Shown here: positions 43,616-47,715 of the stretch, one piece after another
How positions within the stretch are numbered: the first letter of the stretch is position 1
Layout: each line of letters starts with the position of its first letter
Source of the DNA: Flavobacteriales bacterium CG_4_9_14_3_um_filter_40_17
GTDB lineage: Bacteria > Bacteroidota > Bacteroidia > Flavobacteriales > Flavobacteriaceae
Assembly (NCBI GenBank): GCA_002790195.1
Contig: PFUR01000013.1
Span: forward strand, 1-47,715
Direction of reading: 5' to 3'
DNA length: 47,715 nucleotides
Program-made: the position numbers and the translations under genes
Notes under the pieces: model-generated
Told to the model about the DNA's origin: nothing
The model's database searches: none
The model's input: the letters and a program-made list of their open reading frames with translations, nothing else

Positions 43616-43705
43616 GGTAAAGATATTTTGGGATTGACGATTGAGGAATTACAAATTAGGAATTAAAAATCACAATTCGTGTACAACCGTTAGCTAAACA
43701 GCACA

Positions 43706-43725
43706 CCCTGAGCGGAGCCGAAGGG
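43706..43725. repeat. Dispersed repeat CCCTGAGCGGAGCCGAAGGG
   Basis: A GC-rich 20-mer in AT-rich intergenic DNA. Its ends CCCT..AGGG form a short imperfect inverted repeat. Near-identical strings (CCTGAGCGxAGxCGAAGG) recur between genes in many bacterial genomes. The surrounding 43616-43832 holds no gene I can see. Confidence 0.5.
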
Positions 43726-43832
43726 ATTACTACGGTTAACGATTGGGGGTTTATGTTTTTCAATTTTTTGCTTTTTTATATATTTTAATGGATATTTCAT
43801 GTTTACTTAACATTTATAACCTAACATTATTC

Positions 43833-44531
43833 TCACATCAACCCTTCATCTGAAAAACTATAATATTTGTTGCCGCCGACAATGATATGATCCAACACAC
43901 GAATGTCCATACTTTCGCCTGCTTTTTGAAATTTTTGAGTCAAATTTTTATCGGTTTGGCTTGGAATTAAGTTTCCGGTGGGATGGTTGTGGCAGAGTAT
44001 CAGCGAAGTTGCGCCTAATTCCAATGCTCTTCTAAATCCCAGCCGCAGATCGACCGTGGTTGCGCTGATTCCTCCTTTACTGAGTTGTTCAGATTTGATC
44101 ATTTTGGCAGCTTGGTTCAGGTAAAGTAGCCAAAACTCCTCGTGGGACAAATCGGACAAGATAGGTTCCATGATTTGAAAAACATCTTTGCTAGTAGTCA
44201 CTTTTTTTCGTTCGATGCTTTCCGTAGCCTGCCTTCTCCTGCCCAGTTCGAGTGTCGCGGCAATGCTGATGGCCTTAGCTTCCCCGATTCCTTTGAACTG
44301 CATCAACTGTTCGAGTGTGAGTTTGCCTAGTTCGTTCAGGTTGTTTTCTGCCTTGGCCAAAATCCGTTTGCTCAAATCTACCGCCGTTTCGTTCCTGCTT
44401 CCCGACCCAATCACGATAGCAAGCAACTCGGCATCACTGAGAGCTGTTTTGCCTTTCAAAATTAATTTTTCACGCGGCCGGTCATCTTCAGACCATTGTT
44501 TGATGGATAGGTTTTGGGAATCTGCATTCAT
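43833..44531 (-). CDS. radC: RadC family JAB-domain protein (DNA repair protein RadC)
   Basis: A 232-residue UPF0758 protein: N-terminal helix-hairpin-helix-like region (LSDAELLAIVIGSGSRNETA, LMQFKGIGEAKAISIAATLELGRR) and a C-terminal JAB/MPN domain with the metal motif H181-x-H183-x10-D194 in HNHPTGNLIPSQTD. A repair role has been questioned for the family; a nuclease or peptidase activity is possible. I start it at ATG 44531; a -7 element lies just upstream, inside the longer frame. Confidence 0.93.
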   Translation of the reverse strand: MNADSQNLSIKQWSEDDRPREKLILKGKTALSDAELLAIVIGSGSRNETAVDLSKRILAKAENNLNELGKLTLEQLMQFKGIGEAKAISIAATLELGRRRQATESIERKKVTTSKDVFQIMEPILSDLSHEEFWLLYLNQAAKMIKSEQLSKGGISATTVDLRLGFRRALELGATSLILCHNHPTGNLIPSQTDKNLTQKFQKAGESMDIRVLDHIIVGGNKYYSFSDEGLM

Positions 44532-44549
44532 TTCGATAAAGCTTGTAAA

Positions 44550-44557
44550 CAAATATA
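44550..44557 (-). promoter_or_regulatory. radC -7 promoter element
   Basis: Minus-strand TATATTTG (exact TAnnTTTG), 18 bases before the radC ATG. Confidence 0.55.
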
Positions 44558-44709
44558 GTTGCTTTTTGGGAGAAAAAGCAGAATTAAATTGCGTGTCTAT
44601 TGAAAGCAAAAATACCAACTGCTTATTTTAAAAAAACGAAATACACCAAAAACATGGTTTCATTAAAACCAAAAAATAAGTACTTTTAGTCCGGCAAAAA
44701 CTAAAAATC

Positions 44710-45273
44710 ATGACCAAAAAACGCTGCGGCTGGTGCATAGGCGACCCGCTATACCAAGCCTATCACGACACCGAATGGGGCGTGCCTGTGTATGAAGACC
44801 AAAAACTATTCGAATTCCTGATTTTGGAGACCTTTCAGGCAGGCCTAAGTTGGATTACCATCTTGCGCAAGCGTGAAAATTTTGCCTTGGCATTTGACCA
44901 ATTTGATTACAAAAAAATAGCACAGTACAACCCGGACAAATTAGAATCGCTGATGCGAAATGCCGGAATCATCCGAAACCGGTTGAAAATTCAAGCAGCT
45001 GTCAGCAACGCGATAGCTTTTATGGAAGTACAACAAGAATTTGGTAGTTTTGCAGATTATATTTGGCAATTCACGGATGGGAAACCGGTTGTCAACAGTA
45101 TTGAGCATTACAAATCGGCACCGGCAACTACTGAATTATCCGACCGGATATCCATAGACCTCAAAAAACGCGGGTTTAAGTTTGTCGGCTCTACCGTGGT
45201 GTATGCACACATGCAGGCCACCGGGATGGTCAACGACCACGAAGTCAGTTGTTTTCGGTATAACGAGGTGTAA
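44710..45273 (+). CDS. tag: DNA-3-methyladenine glycosylase I
   Basis: A 187-residue base-excision enzyme that removes 3-methyladenine. RCGWCIGDPLYQAYHDTEWG at the N-terminus contributes two zinc ligands (C6, H19), and NDHEVSC at the C-terminus the other two (H177, C181), matching the E. coli Tag zinc snap. ETFQAGLSWITILRKRENF is the catalytic-pocket signature. A TACTTTTA at 44681 could be its -7 element. A structured repeat follows its stop. Confidence 0.95.
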   Translation: MTKKRCGWCIGDPLYQAYHDTEWGVPVYEDQKLFEFLILETFQAGLSWITILRKRENFALAFDQFDYKKIAQYNPDKLESLMRNAGIIRNRLKIQAAVSNAIAFMEVQQEFGSFADYIWQFTDGKPVVNSIEHYKSAPATTELSDRISIDLKKRGFKFVGSTVVYAHMQATGMVNDHEVSCFRYNEV

Positions 45274-45303
45274 AAATAACGCACGATTTTATGCGAAAAT
45301 ATT

Positions 45304-45400
45304 TGGGGGTGTTCCCCCGCCAACAGCGGGGTCGGGCTATCCGTTTCAATCTTTTTTCGGCTTTCTGCCAAAAAAAGGATTTCCACTGCTATCCCTAACA
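45304..45400 (+). ncRNA. Structured intergenic repeat/possible RNA after tag
   Basis: The 352-base gap 45274-45625 holds no gene but contains a compact structured block. GGGGG (45305-45309) can pair with CCCCC (45314-45318), or alternatively CCCCGC (45315-45320) with GCGGGG (45326-45331). TCGGGCTATCCG follows, then a long stem CTTTTTTCGGC (45351-45361) with GCCAAAAAAAG (45367-45377) broken by one C-A mismatch, then GGATTTCCACTGCTATCCCT. From memory, blocks of the form GGGTCGGGCTATCCG ... CACTGCTATCCCTAAC recur between genes in Bacteroidota genomes. The rest of the gap shows nothing. RNA or DNA function is undetermined. Confidence 0.5.
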
Positions 45401-45625
45401 CAAAATACTCTTTTAATGATAATGCGATCAAAAATAGTTGGTAAAATCACTGTAACACCATATAGAATATGATGTTTCCCAAAGTTTGCTGAAACGTGTT
45501 TGTATATGAAAAGTTGCTTGTAAATAAGCTCAAAATTTTCGATTTAGTACTGTCCTTTAAAATAGTAAAAAACCAATAAATTAGGCACTTACCAGCAATT
45601 TTTTATATACGATATCGCTGTATTT

Positions 45626-47107
45626 TTATTCTGCTGTTTCAATATCGATTACTTCTTTTCCTTGCTCTCCCAAATAATGAGTTAATATTTTTTCGTAAAC
45701 TTTATATCCATCATCCACATTTGTAAAGATTATTAATCCTTTTTTTGTTCTCGGAAATATAAAAACAATGGTTTGAACTCCATTGTCAGCTCCACCATGT
45801 GATAATGCATAATCTCCATTTTTAAAATTGTAAATCTCAAATCCGAGTCCGAAATGTTTTCCGTTTTTGGTTTCTACTTGGTGCGTTACCATATCGTTAA
45901 AAACTTTTTCAGAAAGTCCGACACCGTTCATTACACTAACCAAGAACTTCCCATAATCTTCAATAGTCGTCAATAAATCGTCAGCACCATTTGGCGTTTT
46001 GTTTTTAATATTTTCAAAGATATTTCCTTTATTGTCATACCCAACTGCAAATCGTGATTCGTCAATCTTGTTGCTCCAAATATATTGGGTGTCGGTCATA
46101 TCCAATGGCTCAAAGATTAATTCATTGGCTAATTGATTCAAAGATTTATTGAATTTATTCTCTAATGCTTTTCGCAAATATTCAAGACCCTCGCCCGAAT
46201 ATTGATATTTGGCTCCTGGCTCAAATTGAAAATTTAACTTATTTGATTTATTTGAATATCTCCAATTAGGAAATCCTGATTGATGACTTAAAATATATCG
46301 GGTAGTGAGTTTTTTGCTTCTTGGGTCATCTGCAACGTCTGGGTCAGTCCAATATTTATTTATAGGTTCATCCAAGTCCCATTTTCCTAAACTAACTAAT
46401 TTTAAAGCAACCATTGCGGTTACTGGTTTTGTTAAAGATGCTACATTGAAAATAGTGTTATACGGTGCAGAAACGCCATTTTTGATTTCACCAAAAACTT
46501 TTATTTGTTTTAGTTTACCATTTTCAATTATTCCTAGTCCAAGCGTTGGAACTTTGTTTTGTTTGAGCCATTTTTCAATTTCTGTGTCATTTTCAAAAAT
46601 CGAATTTTCTGTTTTTTGAATTTCATATGCTTGATGCCCAAAACTTAAAGAAGTTGCCAATTTCCATTGGTCATTTTCTAGCATCCATAAATTTGAAAAC
46701 TTTGCAATACCGGGTTGGCTTTCTTTGCTTTCGTAAAATAAATGTTCTCCATTATGAATGGCTCCATACAAAATCCCATTTCTGTAAAGTGGAAAAATTT
46801 CTGTGCTTTCTTTCACTAAAAATCTTTTCACCTGACGCGTTTCGGGACTTTTACATAATCCGTTTTTTAAATCGTAAAGGAACTTTGTTTTGTCAGAAAC
46901 TCCGTCTTTATCGTGGTAAAATTTTAAATTTTCACTTAACAAGTTCTCAAATTGTCCGATATCACAATGATTAAAGCCTACATTAAAAAGTAAGCTGTCT
47001 TTGGATAAGATTGTTTTATAGAGTTCTGATTTTTTTTCAATTTGTGCTATGCTGTTTGCACTAAAAATGATTGAAATAATAAGGAATAGGATGATTTTTT
47101 TTGTCAT
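45626..47107 (-). CDS. Serine hydrolase (class C beta-lactamase/PBP-like) with NTF2-like N-terminus
   Basis: A 493-residue exported protein. Signal peptide to about residue 22 (ANSIAQ). Residues 28-158 resemble a DUF4440/NTF2-like domain (LLFNVGFNHCDIGQFENLLSEN, NLWMLENDQWKLATSLSFGHQ). Residues ~170-485 are a beta-lactamase/D-Ala-D-Ala carboxypeptidase fold: SxxK in NVASLTKPVTA (S224, K227), Y-S-G at 303-305 (PGAKYQYSGEG) in the second motif position, and HGG near residue 435 as the third. Such proteins are mostly esterases or peptidases and only rarely act on beta-lactams. The combination with an NTF2-like domain may add substrate binding. Confidence 0.88.
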   Translation of the reverse strand: MTKKIILFLIISIIFSANSIAQIEKKSELYKTILSKDSLLFNVGFNHCDIGQFENLLSENLKFYHDKDGVSDKTKFLYDLKNGLCKSPETRQVKRFLVKESTEIFPLYRNGILYGAIHNGEHLFYESKESQPGIAKFSNLWMLENDQWKLATSLSFGHQAYEIQKTENSIFENDTEIEKWLKQNKVPTLGLGIIENGKLKQIKVFGEIKNGVSAPYNTIFNVASLTKPVTAMVALKLVSLGKWDLDEPINKYWTDPDVADDPRSKKLTTRYILSHQSGFPNWRYSNKSNKLNFQFEPGAKYQYSGEGLEYLRKALENKFNKSLNQLANELIFEPLDMTDTQYIWSNKIDESRFAVGYDNKGNIFENIKNKTPNGADDLLTTIEDYGKFLVSVMNGVGLSEKVFNDMVTHQVETKNGKHFGLGFEIYNFKNGDYALSHGGADNGVQTIVFIFPRTKKGLIIFTNVDDGYKVYEKILTHYLGEQGKEVIDIETAE

Positions 47108-47267
47108 AATGAATTACGTTTTGCTATAAATAATATTTTGAGCAAAGGTTAAAAACTCATTTTCTTTATTCTAAAAATCTGCCCGACAATAACCCGACTA
47201 AAACCTGACAAGTTTTATATCATATTGAAATTCAGCTTGTAATAAAGTCTTTTACTCTTATCTATTT

Positions 47268-47347
47268 CGGTTTGCGGCTTTGCGAAGTGGCGGATTTTCA
47301 GCACAAATGTTCAATCGAAAAACTGAAGCGCCACTTTAGCCAAACCG
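47268..47347. repeat. Imperfect 80-base inverted repeat, attC-like in layout
   Basis: Two paired blocks: CGGTTTG (47268-47274) with CAAACCG (47341-47347), and AAGTGGCG (47285-47292) with CGCCACTT (47329-47336), plus inner TTCAG (47297-47301) with CTGAA (47323-47327). The spacers between the blocks are unequal (10 against 4 bases), giving bulges on one arm as in integron attC sites. The adjoining GTTAGTG resembles, but does not match, the GTTRRRY core. No integrase is in the window. The region 47108-47679 carries no gene. Confidence 0.5.
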
Positions 47348-47419
47348 CTGTTAGTGCCAGTGGTTCTTGTCGTCCGTCCTTGCAAACCATTGTCAATACT
47401 ACGTTTCTCTGTCTTTGTC

Positions 47420-47545
47420 GTGTCGGGTTGTGCGGTTGCGTATTTTAATTTTTTTAGAGAGGGAAAGAAAAATTTTGAAATTCTTTTTTTGGTCGGCTTT
47501 GCAAGCTCTATTAAAAATTTTGGTCGTGTGTCGGCTTGTGCGGTT
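47420..47545 (+). repeat. Pair of 18-base direct repeats
   Basis: GTGTCGGGTTGTGCGGTT at 47420-47437 recurs at 47528-47545 with one difference (G to C at the eighth base), 108 bases apart, in non-coding DNA between the inverted repeat and the edge gene. Confidence 0.6.
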
Positions 47546-47609
47546 TTTAATTGTGCTTGCAAATTGCGTTGGCTTTTCATTTGGCAAATGTAGTAAATGT
47601 TTTAATTTG

Positions 47610-47650
47610 AAACAAATAATTGTTTTGTATTGAAACAATGCTTATCTTTG
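47610..47650 (+). promoter_or_regulatory. Promoter with alternating operator-like half-sites
   Basis: TTG (47620-47622), 20-base spacer, TATCTTTG (47643-47650): a good Bacteroidota promoter for the edge gene. Half-sites AAACAA (47610-47615), TTGTTT (47620-47625) and AAACAA (47633-47638) alternate in orientation over the -33 and spacer, a layout expected for a repressor operator. Confidence 0.55.
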
Positions 47651-47679
47651 TCCCGTTAAACAGCGAAACATAAATTGAT

Positions 47680-47715
47680 ATGAACATAAAATTGTCACAA
47701 AAGCAAATAGGTCAG
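47680..47715 (+). CDS. Start of a gene cut by the window edge
   Basis: ATG at 47680 opens MNIKLSQKQIGQ before the window ends. The promoter 30 bases upstream and the operator-like array support a real start. The first residues would suit a helix-turn-helix regulator (LSQKQIGQ), and self-control would explain the array, but twelve residues are too few to decide. Confidence 0.45.
   Translation, partial: MNIKLSQKQIGQ

Noticed and set aside
47337-47360. A true integron attC core
   Set aside because: GTTAGTG does not satisfy GTTRRRY, no matching RYYYAAC end is evident and no integrase is present; reported only as attC-like.
47311-47638. Several open frames of 79-89 codons at the right edge
   Set aside because: They overlap each other on both strands, have biased composition (Phe/Leu- or Lys/Thr-rich) and coincide with the inverted and direct repeats; I see no signal peptide, domain or initiation site.

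Overview
The window reads as a piece of chromosome from a member of the Bacteroidota, most probably the class Flavobacteriia. Three things point there: many start-proximal TAnnTTTG (-7) promoter elements in place of sigma70 boxes; gliding/type IX secretion genes (porQ, gldJ, porU, porV) in an order usual for that group; and lineage-typical families (GLPGLI protein, CarboxypepD-reg TonB-dependent receptors, an HPRT-adenylate kinase fusion, a short-chain-type threonine dehydrogenase). No tRNA, rRNA, CRISPR array or intact insertion sequence is visible.

Layout. 1-6.5 kb: a large Asp-box (VPS10-like) secreted protein, a decayed SRPBCC/AHSA1 gene, a DUF1080 lipoprotein paired with a Tat-exported Gfo/Idh/MocA oxidoreductase, and a frameshifted IS200/REP-type transposase with palindromes beside it. 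6.5-13.1 kb: an M1-type peptidase, panB, then a 4-kb AT-rich cassette (small Cys/Asp-rich secreted protein, GLPGLI protein, outer-membrane receptor). A second copy of the panB 3' end lies on the far side of the cassette. 13.1-23.1 kb: cmk-porQ and murF-gldJ on the minus strand, then porU-porV on the plus strand, a secretion/gliding block. 23.1-31.3 kb: cdd, pdhA-pdhC (pyruvate dehydrogenase E1 alpha and E2), then a tightly packed run M28 peptidase-SDR-SprT-manC-DUF389. 31.4-35.9 kb: a TonB-dependent receptor, an alpha/beta hydrolase and a GDPD lipoprotein, probably one operon. 35.9-47.7 kb: tdh, the hpt-adk fusion, obgE, rarA, a secreted hypothetical protein, a YjjG-type phosphatase coupled to a polysaccharide deacetylase-like gene, radC, tag, a serine hydrolase with an NTF2-like N-terminus, and the first codons of a gene cut by the window edge.

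How it works together. PorU, PorV, PorQ and GldJ are type IX secretion and gliding components. cmk, murF, cdd, pdhAC, panB, hpt-adk and obgE are core metabolism and growth genes interleaved with them. The clearest accessory unit is the cassette between panB and cmk. Its direct repeats, its base composition and the grouping of a small secreted calcium-loop-like cysteine protein with a GLPGLI protein and an outer-membrane receptor make it the best candidate for an undescribed system. Other signals not explained by genes are interspersed palindromes (about 4.3, 6.3 and 43.7 kb), a structured repeat after tag, and an attC-like imperfect inverted repeat with an operator-like array at the right edge.
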